Source: JAUSKF01 sp964545345 (GTDB lineage: Bacteria > Patescibacteriota > Minisyncoccia > UBA6257 > WO2-44-18). From it: DNA of 9,955 bases. The translations under genes were made by a program, and so were the position numbers. Shown in pieces: positions 1 to 5,979 of the stretch (positions are counted from its first letter, which is position 1; the number at the start of each line of letters is the position of its first letter). Location: assembly GCA_964545345.1 (NCBI GenBank), contig CAZJFE010000026.1, positions 1 through 9,955 of the forward strand. Reading direction: 5' to 3'. The notes below the pieces were generated by a model that saw nothing but the letters and a program-made list of their open reading frames with translations, was not told the origin of the DNA and ran no database searches.

Positions 1-2
1 TG

Positions 3-407
3 ATAACTCTGATTGATTTACGGCTCTCCATTATTCCAGATCAATTAAACATTTTTTTGGGGATCTTGGGATTGGCATTGGCTTATGTTCATGGCGATTG
101 GGCGGGGCGAATCATCGGCGCCCTAGTAGGGTTTTGCTTAATTGGTCTAGTGGTTCGGCTAAGCGGTGATCGAGGAATGGGGATGGGCGATTGGAAGATG
201 TCCGCCGCCTTAGGGCTAATCGTTGGCTGGCCAAATATTGTTATTGCTATCGCCTCATCTTTTGTCATTGGTGGCTTGATTGCCATAGTTTTGTTGCTAA
301 TCGGGGCAAAAAAAATTCATGCCACTATCCCGTTCGGTCCCTTTTTGGCAATTGGGGCGGCTTTGGCGGCAATTGCCGGCGACCAGCTGATTAAGCTATA
401 CTTATAG
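3..407 (+). CDS. Prepilin peptidase (type IV leader peptidase, A24 family), C-terminal part; 5' end outside window
   Basis: This is the end of a gene that begins before the window; the frame is open from position 3 with no start needed. Members of the family are membrane aspartyl proteases that cut the leader from type IV prepilins and often methylate the new N terminus. Two family signatures are visible. The first is IDLRLSIIPDQLN near 12-50, matching the D...IPD motif. The second is GMGMGDWK, whose Asp codon is 189-191, matching the GxGD motif. Between and after them lie four or so hydrophobic segments, and the protein ends IKLYL. Only about 134 residues are present, so the N-terminal zinc-finger/methylase part, if there is one, cannot be judged. 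A TTG at 57 would open a shorter ORF, but the first Asp motif upstream shows that it is not the start. Type IV pilus genes are common in Patescibacteria. No other pilus gene is in view. Confidence 0.9.
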   Translation: MTLIDLRLSIIPDQLNIFLGILGLALAYVHGDWAGRIIGALVGFCLIGLVVRLSGDRGMGMGDWKMSAALGLIVGWPNIVIAIASSFVIGGLIAIVLLLIGAKKIHATIPFGPFLAIGAALAAIAGDQLIKLYL

Positions 408-414
408 GTATGGA

Positions 415-524
415 ATCCCGTTAGAAATTCTACTCAACAGAGTTGATAGGACTAAAGGGTAATCCGTTAATATAAACTAATGTCATTAATAAAGTCGTTG
501 TTTGGTAAATCTTTCTAACGGGAT
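415..524. repeat. 110-bp segment bounded by a perfect 13-bp inverted repeat (MITE-like)
   Basis: ATCCCGTTAGAAA at 415-427 is the exact reverse complement of TTTCTAACGGGAT at 512-524. GGA stands just outside both ends (412-414 and 525-527), as a 3-bp target duplication would. The arms are 84 bp apart. The right arm runs into the ATG (523-525) of the next gene. The interior also holds a 5-bp hairpin, TCAAC/GTTGA at 434-446, and an AT-rich TATAAA-like box at 471-476. No protein is encoded inside. The element could be a small non-autonomous mobile element, a dispersed palindromic repeat, or a chance match. A 13-bp perfect match is unlikely at this spacing but not decisive. Confidence 0.5.
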
Positions 525-735
525 GGAACATAAAGATCACTTTAAGTTGTACGGGAAATGGTTTTGGATTGGTGTCGTTGTGGCATTTTTGAACTCAATC
601 GCTGGTCTGGTTTACAGCATCGCCCTGATTGTTGAAAAGGAACATCGCAGAGAGGGCTTGATACTTTTGGGTTGGACCCTGTTGGTAATGGTGGTGATGA
701 CGGTTCTCTTCTCAACTTGGTATCCGAAGGCGTAA
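523..735 (+). CDS. Small two-helix membrane protein of unknown function (70 aa)
   Basis: I do not recognise this protein. Two hydrophobic stretches are clear, at about residues 12-37 (WFWIGVVVAFLNS then AGLVYSIALIV) and 46-67 (LILLGWTLLVMVVMTVLFSTW). They are joined by a charged loop, EKEHRRE. The N terminus is polar (MEHKDHFKLYGK) and the C terminus is short (YPKA). The arrangement predicts an inner-membrane hairpin with both ends on the same side. I chose ATG 523 over the in-frame TTG 502 because the extra residues (MVNLSNG) look like spacer DNA and fall in the inverted repeat. Neither start has a convincing Shine-Dalgarno sequence; AACGGG directly abuts the ATG. The gene ends 21 bp before ligA. 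No function can be inferred from the neighbours. Confidence 0.65.
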   Translation: MEHKDHFKLYGKWFWIGVVVAFLNSIAGLVYSIALIVEKEHRREGLILLGWTLLVMVVMTVLFSTWYPKA

Positions 736-743
736 CTATCGGC

Positions 744-757
744 TAGAATAGCAAGTA
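744..757 (+). promoter_or_regulatory. Candidate -10 box for leaderless ligA
   Basis: TAGAAT at 744-749 is followed by exactly 7 nt and then the ligA ATG at 757. There is no Shine-Dalgarno sequence between them. Transcription would be expected to begin at or beside the ATG, giving a leaderless message. No good -35 box is visible at 16-18 bp; TTGGTA at 717-722 is 21 bp away. The same 7-nt geometry recurs before the gene at 7758. Confidence 0.5.
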
Positions 758-2814
758 TGGACAAAAAAGCCGCCAAAGAGCGGATTGAGAAACTACGCGC
801 GGCGATAAATAAATATCGCTATTCTTATCACGTTCTGGATAAGTCGGAAATTTCCGAAGAGGCCTTGGACGCTTTAAAAAAAGAGCTTTTTGATCTTGAG
901 CAACAATTTTCGGATTTAATTACTCCTGATTCGCCCACTCAGCGTGTGGCTGGCGAGCCGCTGGCGGAATTTAAAAAAGTTAAGCACGTAGTGAAAATGA
1001 TTTCTCTCAACGATGCTTTTTCCGAAGAGGATGTGCGAGATTGGATGGAGAGGATGAAAAATTATTTGGGTCAGGAAGTTAAGTCCGATTTCTATTGCGA
1101 TTTGAAAATGGATGGCTTGGCGGTGGAGTTGGTTTATGAAAATGGATTGTTTGTTCAGGGCAGTACTCGCGGGGATGGAGAAGTGGGAGAGGATATCACT
1201 CAAAATTTAAAAACCATTGAAGCGATTCCACTCCGGTTAGAAGTTGTTAGTCGTGAGTCGTTAGTCCCTAGTCGTTTAGTTGTCCGAGGTGAAGTTTTTT
1301 TGACTACTAAAGAATTTAATCGGATTAACAAAGAGCAGGAGAAGAATGGAGAAAAAGTTTATGCCAATCCTAGAAATTTGGTAGCCGGTTCAATCCGACA
1401 ACTGGATCCGAAAATCGCCGCTTCCCGGAAACTAAATTTCTACGCCTACGCGATTTCCGGTGAGGGGGAGCAGTATTTAAAAGATTATCCGACTCACGAC
1501 TCTGAATACGAAACTCTTCGGGAGTTTGGTATCGCGCCCAATCCTGATGGGAGGGTGGTGAATTCTCTTGAGGGGATTTTCAAATTTCACACCGAAGTCG
1601 GTAAAAAGCGCGATAAACTTGCTTATGAGATTGATGGGGTTGTGGTCAGCGTGAACGATAAAAAGCTTTATAATCGGCTTGGGGTGGTTGGTAAGGCGCC
1701 CAGAGGAGCCGTCGCCTACAAGTTCTCGCCTAAAGAGGCCACTACTATAGTGGAGGATATTAAGGTGCAGGTGGGGAGAACTGGGGCCTTGACCCCGGTT
1801 GCCGAACTCAAGCCCGTAGAAGTTGGCGGGGTCACAGTTAGCCACGCGACTTTGCATAACGCCGACGAAATTGACCGGCTGGGATTAAAAATAGGCGATA
1901 CGGTGATTATTAGCCGGGCCGGCGATGTGATTCCGAAGGTGAACGGGGTTCTTAAAGAGCTGCGGACCGGCAAAGAAAAGGCATTTAAAATGCCCGCCAA
2001 GTGTCCGGTGGATGATTCGCCGGTTGTTCGCGATGGCGTGGCGTATAAATGTTCCAACAAAAATTGCGGCGCTCGTCAGCGGGAGTTTTTGTATCACTTT
2101 GTTTCCGGAAACGGATTTAACATTGAGGGGTTGGGTCCGAAGATTCTGGATCGGTTTATGGATGAAGGGTTGATCAGCGACGCGGCCGACATTTTCACTT
2201 TGAAAAAAGGAGATATTGAAGTTTTGGAAAGGTTTGGTGAAAAGTCGGCGGAAAATATTGTGAAAGAAATTGAGGAGCGAAAAAAAATTCCGATTGAGAA
2301 ATTTATTTACGCGCTGGGAATTATTCATGTCGGGGAAGAAACAGCTCGCCTGTTGGCGCAACGACTAACGACTAACGACAAACGACACCTAACAAAACCG
2401 GCGGAAGTCTTAGAAGTTTTTGAAAAGATGAACCAAGAAGATTTACAGGAAATTCAGGATATCGGTCCGGCGGTAGCGAAGAGTATTTTTGATTCCTTCC
2501 GTGATAAGCGGCACAGGGAATTAATTGAGAAATTAGATAGAGCCGGTGTCGTTTTAGAAACTAAAAACTTAGAAGTAAAAGGTAAAAAGTTGGCAGGTAA
2601 GACATTCGTTTTGACCGGCACGATGGAGGGTATGTCTCGCGAAGAGGCGAAAGAAAAGATCCGCGCGTTGGGCGGCGACGTTTCCGAGTCGGTTTCCAAA
2701 AAAACCAGCTACGTGGTGGCTGGCGCCGAACCCGGTTCTAAGTTAGATAAGGCGCGAAAGTTAGGAGTAAAGGTTTTAAGCGAAAAACAATTTTTGGAAT
2801 TGTTGTCAAAATAG
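757..2814 (+). CDS. ligA: NAD-dependent DNA ligase LigA
   Basis: LigA seals nicks in duplex DNA using NAD+, joining Okazaki fragments and finishing repair. The 685-residue length is normal for the family. The domains appear in the expected order. The NAD-binding Ia region (about 1-65, YRYSYHVLD) is followed by the adenylation domain, whose nucleophile is K117 in LKMDG, with TRGDG at 137-141, EVRGE-like VVRGEVF near 175-181 and YANPRN at 202-207. The OB-fold includes VGRTGALTPVA (339-349). A zinc finger follows at about 416-437, then helix-hairpin-helix repeats (455-580) and a BRCT domain (about 608-685, GKTFVLTG then LGGDVSESVSKKTSYVVAG). Two oddities stand out. The zinc finger reads CPVD rather than CPxC, so one Cys ligand (position 419) is Asp. 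Two stretches, at residues about 163-176 and 535-547, are encoded by heptanucleotide tandem repeats and lie at variable loops. The ATG has no Shine-Dalgarno sequence but a -10 box 7 nt upstream. Identification is firm. Confidence 0.98.
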   Translation: MDKKAAKERIEKLRAAINKYRYSYHVLDKSEISEEALDALKKELFDLEQQFSDLITPDSPTQRVAGEPLAEFKKVKHVVKMISLNDAFSEEDVRDWMERMKNYLGQEVKSDFYCDLKMDGLAVELVYENGLFVQGSTRGDGEVGEDITQNLKTIEAIPLRLEVVSRESLVPSRLVVRGEVFLTTKEFNRINKEQEKNGEKVYANPRNLVAGSIRQLDPKIAASRKLNFYAYAISGEGEQYLKDYPTHDSEYETLREFGIAPNPDGRVVNSLEGIFKFHTEVGKKRDKLAYEIDGVVVSVNDKKLYNRLGVVGKAPRGAVAYKFSPKEATTIVEDIKVQVGRTGALTPVAELKPVEVGGVTVSHATLHNADEIDRLGLKIGDTVIISRAGDVIPKVNGVLKELRTGKEKAFKMPAKCPVDDSPVVRDGVAYKCSNKNCGARQREFLYHFVSGNGFNIEGLGPKILDRFMDEGLISDAADIFTLKKGDIEVLERFGEKSAENIVKEIEERKKIPIEKFIYALGIIHVGEETARLLAQRLTTNDKRHLTKPAEVLEVFEKMNQEDLQEIQDIGPAVAKSIFDSFRDKRHRELIEKLDRAGVVLETKNLEVKGKKLAGKTFVLTGTMEGMSREEAKEKIRALGGDVSESVSKKTSYVVAGAEPGSKLDKARKLGVKVLSEKQFLELLSK
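1249..1283. repeat. Degenerate heptamer tandem repeat (AGTCGTT) inside ligA
   Basis: Period-7 units run AGTCGTG (1249-1255), AGTCGTT (1256-1262), AGTCCCT (1263-1269) and AGTCGTT (1270-1276), then a decayed TAGTTGT (1277-1283). The unit is the reverse complement of the AACGACT unit at 2360-2387. The array encodes part of the loop between IPLRLE and VVRGEV, where LigA length normally varies. Confidence 0.75.
2360..2387. repeat. Heptamer tandem repeat (AACGACW, four copies) inside ligA
   Basis: Four contiguous heptamers occur: AACGACT twice (2360-2373) then AACGACA twice (2374-2387). They encode QRLTTNDKRH within the helix-hairpin-helix region (residues about 535-544). The last base changes from T to A in the third and fourth units, which avoids an in-frame TAA as the repeat shifts through reading frames. 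Confidence 0.85.
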
Positions 2815-2858
2815 GATTTATCTGTTAATATCTTTGCAGTTCTTCTAAAAAGAGGAGG
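2803..2858 (+). promoter_or_regulatory. Sigma70-type promoter and ribosome site for the PDZ-protein operon
   Basis: TTGTCA (2803-2808) is a five-of-six match to the -35 consensus. It is followed by a 17-bp spacer and TAATAT (2826-2831) as the -10. The -35 lies in the last codons of ligA. A start near 2838 would give a leader of about 27 nt carrying the strong Shine-Dalgarno GAGGAGG at 2852-2858, six nt before the GTG start at 2865. This is the best conventional promoter in the window. Confidence 0.7.
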
Positions 2859-2864
2859 CCTCAG

Positions 2865-3368
2865 GTGGATAAAATTGAATTGCGTCGGTTCACAAAAATT
2901 GAAAAATTGCATCGTAATTTGTGGAAATGGTCCCCTCTATCCATTGTGGTTCTATATATTCTCGCGTGGCTTACCTATCTCTCCGACCTCCTTCCCCTAG
3001 GATTGGCATTTATTTTCCAGCTTATTCCAACGGGAATTTTGTTAGTTGGTGCCGTACTGGTTGAAACTTTTTACATCAATCCGGGCTGGATAAAGATGAT
3101 GAAGGGAATTGGATTTAAGGCAACCTGGGCTTTTAGTTATTGGGCAACAATTGATGAAGTTTATCCTGATTCAGCTGTATCCGATGTTGGTTTGCTGGTT
3201 GGCGATAAGCTTTGCAATCTTGGTGGATATGAAGTTTCTAATCTCAATGTGCTTCACAGGAAACTGCCGGAAATTTACGAAAAGTTTTTGGCTGGAGAGG
3301 CAATCAAGGTTGTTGTGTTACGAGACATGGGCTGCGCCACGCTAGAAGGGGAAATGAAAAAATCATGA
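2865..3368 (+). CDS. Membrane-anchored PDZ-domain protein without a protease domain (167 aa)
   Basis: The protein has a basic N terminus (RRFTKIEKLHRNLWKW) and two close hydrophobic segments at about residues 24-40 and 44-69. A C-terminal domain (about 95-160) reads like a PDZ fold: PDSAVSDVGLLVGDKLCNLG matches the usual SPA..AGL..GD.I..i pattern, then GYEVSNLNVL and a closing strand IKVVVLRDM. PDZ domains bind peptide tails and usually accompany DegP, RseP or Ctp proteases. Here no protease motif (HExxH or a Ser/His/Asp triad) is present, so the protein is probably an adaptor or sensor at the membrane. The start is GTG, supported by GAGGAGG six nt upstream and its own promoter. The stop overlaps the next gene's ATG (ATGA at 3365-3368), so the two are translationally coupled. 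The PDZ call rests on pattern reading and should be checked by profile search. Confidence 0.75.
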   Translation: MDKIELRRFTKIEKLHRNLWKWSPLSIVVLYILAWLTYLSDLLPLGLAFIFQLIPTGILLVGAVLVETFYINPGWIKMMKGIGFKATWAFSYWATIDEVYPDSAVSDVGLLVGDKLCNLGGYEVSNLNVLHRKLPEIYEKFLAGEAIKVVVLRDMGCATLEGEMKKS

Positions 3369-3562
3369 GCAACTTCGGTCTGGGGACGTTTGCAGCAGCT
3401 TTGTTGCTTCTAAGCTGTTTTGGAAATACATTCGTCTATTTCGCGATCGCTACCGAAGAGGAGCGACCCGCCGCCCGCCGTTGGTATTATGCCGTGAATG
3501 GCTATTGGTCGCTGATGAATATTGGCCTTGTCGCTCTGCTCATTTGGAAATGCTTCGCTTAA
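3365..3562 (+). CDS. Small two-helix membrane protein (65 aa), coupled to the PDZ protein
   Basis: I do not recognise this protein. It has two hydrophobic helices, at about residues 5-28 (LGTFAAALLLLSCFGNTFVYFAI) and 46-62, split by a charged loop ATEEERPAARR. Its ATG overlaps the stop of the PDZ gene in an ATGA, so it is probably made in step with that protein and may be its membrane partner. The TAA stop (3560-3562) sits in the loop of the intrinsic terminator that ends the operon. No catalytic motif is visible. Confidence 0.75.
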   Translation: MSNFGLGTFAAALLLLSCFGNTFVYFAIATEEERPAARRWYYAVNGYWSLMNIGLVALLIWKCFA

Positions 3563-3582
3563 TGCGAAGCATTTTTATTTTT
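3548..3582 (+). terminator. Rho-independent terminator of the PDZ operon
   Basis: An 11-bp perfect stem, AAATGCTTCGC (3548-3558) with GCGAAGCATTT (3564-3574), has a 5-nt loop and is followed by a T-rich run (TTTTATTTTTT). The loop contains the stop codon of the preceding gene. Confidence 0.92.
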
Positions 3583-3613
3583 TGCGCAAATTGAGCTAAA
3601 CTAGTATTTATAA
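3582..3613 (+). promoter_or_regulatory. Candidate promoter for leaderless gatC
   Basis: The 26 nt after the previous T run hold TTGCGC (3582-3587) and, 17 bp on, TATTTA (3605-3610). TAGTAT (3602-3607) and a consensus TATAAT (3609-3614) overlap it. The gatC ATG is at 3613, inside that AT-rich block, and no Shine-Dalgarno sequence exists. Any of these boxes would put the start of transcription at or near the ATG. Which one is used cannot be told from sequence. Confidence 0.45.
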
Positions 3614-3912
3614 TGTCCGATATCAACAAGAAGTCTTTAAAGCATCTGGCCGACCTCGCGCATTTGGAATTAACCGAGAAAGAGGAGGAGAAATTTTTAA
3701 AAGAACTGGAGAGTATTTTGGGCCACTTTAAAGAGTTGGAGTCACTAGATACTTCCAACGTAACTCCAATGACTGGTGGTACTAGCGCTAAAAATGTTTT
3801 GCGTGGTGATCTTGATCGGCAATCAAGTTTAGCTGCCGCCCCGGTGGTGGAAGCTTTCCCCGACAAAGCCGGCGGGCATTTGAAAGTCCCGTCGGTATTT
3901 AAGGAAGAATAG
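3613..3912 (+). CDS. gatC: Asp-tRNA(Asn)/Glu-tRNA(Gln) amidotransferase subunit C
   Basis: GatC is the small subunit that holds GatA and GatB together in the GatCAB transamidosome, which converts mischarged Glu-tRNA(Gln) and/or Asp-tRNA(Asn). The 99-residue length is typical. Family features are the N-terminal helix LKHLADLAHLELTEKEEEKF, the LGHFKELESLDTSNVTPM segment, NVLRGD at 61-66, and the C-terminal VVEAFPDKAGGHLKVPSVF, close to the usual aP....gyf.VPkV ending. It lies 9 bp upstream of gatA. The ATG is fixed by family length and has no Shine-Dalgarno sequence. The AT-rich -10 block next to it suggests a leaderless operon message. Confidence 0.95.
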   Translation: MSDINKKSLKHLADLAHLELTEKEEEKFLKELESILGHFKELESLDTSNVTPMTGGTSAKNVLRGDLDRQSSLAAAPVVEAFPDKAGGHLKVPSVFKEE

Positions 3913-3921
3913 GGAATCAAG

Positions 3922-5388
3922 ATGCATCTACACGACCTTACAATTAAAAAGTTCCACGAAGGTCTGAAGAATAAAGAATTCTCGGCTTTTGATGTCGCAA
4001 AAACCTTTTTTGACTACATCGGCACCCGTGATCAGGAGGTCGGCGCCTATTTGAGTGTTCACAAAGATGAAGCTCTGAAACAAGCCGAGCAGGCGGATAT
4101 TAAAGTTGCCAAGAACGAACCACTGGAATGGCTGACCGGTGTGCCAATGGCGATCAAAGATAATATTTTGATTCAGGGATTGCCGGCGACGGCCGCTTCT
4201 AAGATGTTGGAAAACTACAAAGCGGCTTATGACGCTACGGTAATTACCCGTTTGAAATCCGCCGGGGCGGTATTTCTCGGCAAAACCAATTTGGATGAAT
4301 TCGCGATGGGTTCTTCAACCGAAAATTCAGCTTTCCAGAAAACCCGCAATCCTCACGACTTAGAGCGGGTGCCTGGTGGTTCTTCCGGTGGCTCAGCGGC
4401 TTCGGTGGCCGGTCATATGGCGGTGGCCGCTCTTGGCTCGGATACCGGCGGCTCAATCCGTCAACCGGCCGGATTTTGCGGCGTGGTCGGATTAAAGCCG
4501 ACGTATGGAGCGGTTTCGCGACATGGTTTGATCGCGATGGCGTCTAGCTTGGACCAAATTGGTCCGCTCACGAAAACCGTGGAGGATGCTGCCTTAGTTT
4601 TCCAATCTATTGCCGGGCGAGATCAATTTGACGCCACCAGTATTGAGAAAACTTATGGCGAAGAACTTTGGAATCCGAAGCTGGAAGATATCAAAAAATT
4701 GAAAATTGGAATTCCGGAAGAATATTTCGGACCGGGATTGGAACCGGAAGTAGTGAAGGTGATGGAAGAGGTGATGACTTCGCTGAAAAGTTTAGGTTTG
4801 GAATTTAAGGAAATCAGTTTACCGCATACGAAATACGCCCTTTCTTGCTACTACATAATCATGCCGGCGGAGGTGAGTTCTAATTTGGCGAGAATTGACG
4901 GGATCCGCTATTCGCCGATCTCCGGAGTTGAAAGAGGTGGATTGAAACTGGAAGAGCTTTATCGGAAAAACCGGAGTCGCGGTTACGGTTCGGAGACTAA
5001 ACGGAGGATTATTTTAGGAACTTACGTCTTGTCGTCCGGATACTACGACGCTTATTACGCCAAGGCGCAAAAAGTGCGCCGCTTGATCGCGGAAGATTTT
5101 GAAAAGGCCTTCAAGGAGGTGGACGTGATCTTCACTCCGGTCTCACCGACGGTGCCATTTAAGTTCGGGGAAAAAGTAAGTGATCCGCTAGCAATGTATT
5201 TATCCGATATCTTTACCATCCCTGTGAATATGGCCGGTCTGCCGGCGGTATCCATACCTGCTAAAATGAAAGGAGGCCACGCCGAAGGGCGGGCAAGCCT
5301 ACCAGTCGGCTTCCAGTTGATAGGCAAGCATTGGCGGGAGCAGGATATTCTGGGTATTGGGCAGTTCTACGAGAAGTTGTCGGCTTAG
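3922..5388 (+). CDS. gatA: Asp-tRNA(Asn)/Glu-tRNA(Gln) amidotransferase subunit A
   Basis: GatA is the glutaminase of GatCAB; it releases ammonia that is channelled to GatB. The amidase-signature triad is intact: K79 in AIKDN, S154 in PGGSSGGSAA and S178 in DTGGSIR. These are the numbers I recall for the Staphylococcus aureus enzyme. The 488-residue length is normal. The oxyanion-loop region, QPAGFCGVVGLKPTYG, follows. Near the C terminus, between AVSIPA and LPVGFQLIG, there is an extra segment (KMKGGHAEGRAS, residues about 446-457) longer than the usual short turn. The start codon follows gatC by 9 bp with a weak AGGGA at 3911-3915. gatB is not in the window and must lie elsewhere for the complex to work. 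The likely role is making Gln-tRNA, since many such bacteria lack GlnRS. Confidence 0.97.
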   Translation: MHLHDLTIKKFHEGLKNKEFSAFDVAKTFFDYIGTRDQEVGAYLSVHKDEALKQAEQADIKVAKNEPLEWLTGVPMAIKDNILIQGLPATAASKMLENYKAAYDATVITRLKSAGAVFLGKTNLDEFAMGSSTENSAFQKTRNPHDLERVPGGSSGGSAASVAGHMAVAALGSDTGGSIRQPAGFCGVVGLKPTYGAVSRHGLIAMASSLDQIGPLTKTVEDAALVFQSIAGRDQFDATSIEKTYGEELWNPKLEDIKKLKIGIPEEYFGPGLEPEVVKVMEEVMTSLKSLGLEFKEISLPHTKYALSCYYIIMPAEVSSNLARIDGIRYSPISGVERGGLKLEELYRKNRSRGYGSETKRRIILGTYVLSSGYYDAYYAKAQKVRRLIAEDFEKAFKEVDVIFTPVSPTVPFKFGEKVSDPLAMYLSDIFTIPVNMAGLPAVSIPAKMKGGHAEGRASLPVGFQLIGKHWREQDILGIGQFYEKLSA

Positions 5389-5392
5389 TTTT

Positions 5393-5932
5393 ATGCAGCA
5401 ATATTTAGACTGGACCTTAGACCTAATTTTAAGGATTCGCGCCGGGATAGGCGATTTTTTGGCGCCTAATTTATATATATTTGAAATATCCTCATTGGTA
5501 ATCTCCGGAATTTTGGTTTGGGGAATCATTTTTACCGCTACCGAAAGCAATTTTTTTGTTAAAAGAATTGAAGAGTGGATGGATTGGTTGGGCTGGGGCG
5601 ATGTTGGAAAAATGAGACAGTTGATCGCCTGGAAGAAGATTCTTCGCCGGATGCGGAAAGGGAGTTCGTCAGAATGGAAGGTTGCCATTATTGAAGCCGA
5701 TCGGTTGATGGACGATTTGTTGCGTGTTTCCGGTTTACGGGCGCTGACTTCCGATGATCGCTACAAACAGCTTGGCCCGGAGAATATGCCGAATCTGGAC
5801 GAATTACTAGAAGCTCACAAGATTCGTAATCAATGCGCCCAGGATCCGGATTTCCAGCTGTCCAAAGAAGAGGCAGTCCGTGTTTTGCGGGTTTTCAAAA
5901 AATCTTTTCAGGAGTTCGGATTGCTTGATTAA
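5393..5932 (+). CDS. Membrane-anchored protein with a HEPN-like C-terminal motif (179 aa)
   Basis: The protein has one membrane segment (about residues 28-50) and a basic stretch (KKILRRMRKG, 81-90). A helical cytosolic domain follows: SEWKVAIIEADRLMDDLLR (93-111), then AHKIRNQCAQDPDFQLSKEEAVRVL (141-165). That last piece resembles the RNxxxH motif of HEPN domains, where R and H form an RNase-like site. Here R145-N146 are present but the expected His is Gln150, so an RNase activity is doubtful. An alternative is a DUF-type relative of HEPN used for binding only. I prefer ATG 5393, four bases after the gatA stop, to the in-frame ATG 5357, which would lie inside gatA. No Shine-Dalgarno sequence is visible. 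It probably belongs to the gatCA transcript. Its role is unknown. Confidence 0.75.
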   Translation: MQQYLDWTLDLILRIRAGIGDFLAPNLYIFEISSLVISGILVWGIIFTATESNFFVKRIEEWMDWLGWGDVGKMRQLIAWKKILRRMRKGSSSEWKVAIIEADRLMDDLLRVSGLRALTSDDRYKQLGPENMPNLDELLEAHKIRNQCAQDPDFQLSKEEAVRVLRVFKKSFQEFGLLD

Positions 5933-5952
5933 TTTGGGAAATTATTGCAGAA

Positions 5953-5973
5953 TATACGAAGTTCTATAGGGGA
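5953..5973 (+). promoter_or_regulatory. Possible -10 box and ribosome site of the small gene at 5980
   Basis: TATACG (5953-5958) could serve as a -10, though no -35 box stands at the right distance. ATAGGGGA (5966-5973) is a plausible Shine-Dalgarno sequence six nt before the ATG at 5980. The ribosome site is the firmer of the two. Confidence 0.3.
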
Positions 5974-5979
5974 AACGAC

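Noticed and set aside
434..446. Hairpin TCAAC-AGA-GTTGA after the prepilin peptidase gene as a terminator
   Set aside because: The stem is only 5 bp with no T run, too weak to call.
1477..1857. Long antisense ORFs within ligA (also 1716-2060 and 1885-2361 on the minus strand)
   Set aside because: They lie opposite a firmly identified gene, have no ribosome site or recognisable domain, and are composition shadows.
2360..2387. CRISPR array
   Set aside because: The repeats are 7 bp, contiguous and without spacers, and they lie in a coding frame. No cas genes are present.
5299..5688. A 129-codon minus-strand ORF across the gatA/HEPN-like junction
   Set aside because: It is antisense to two better-supported genes and has no motif or start signal.
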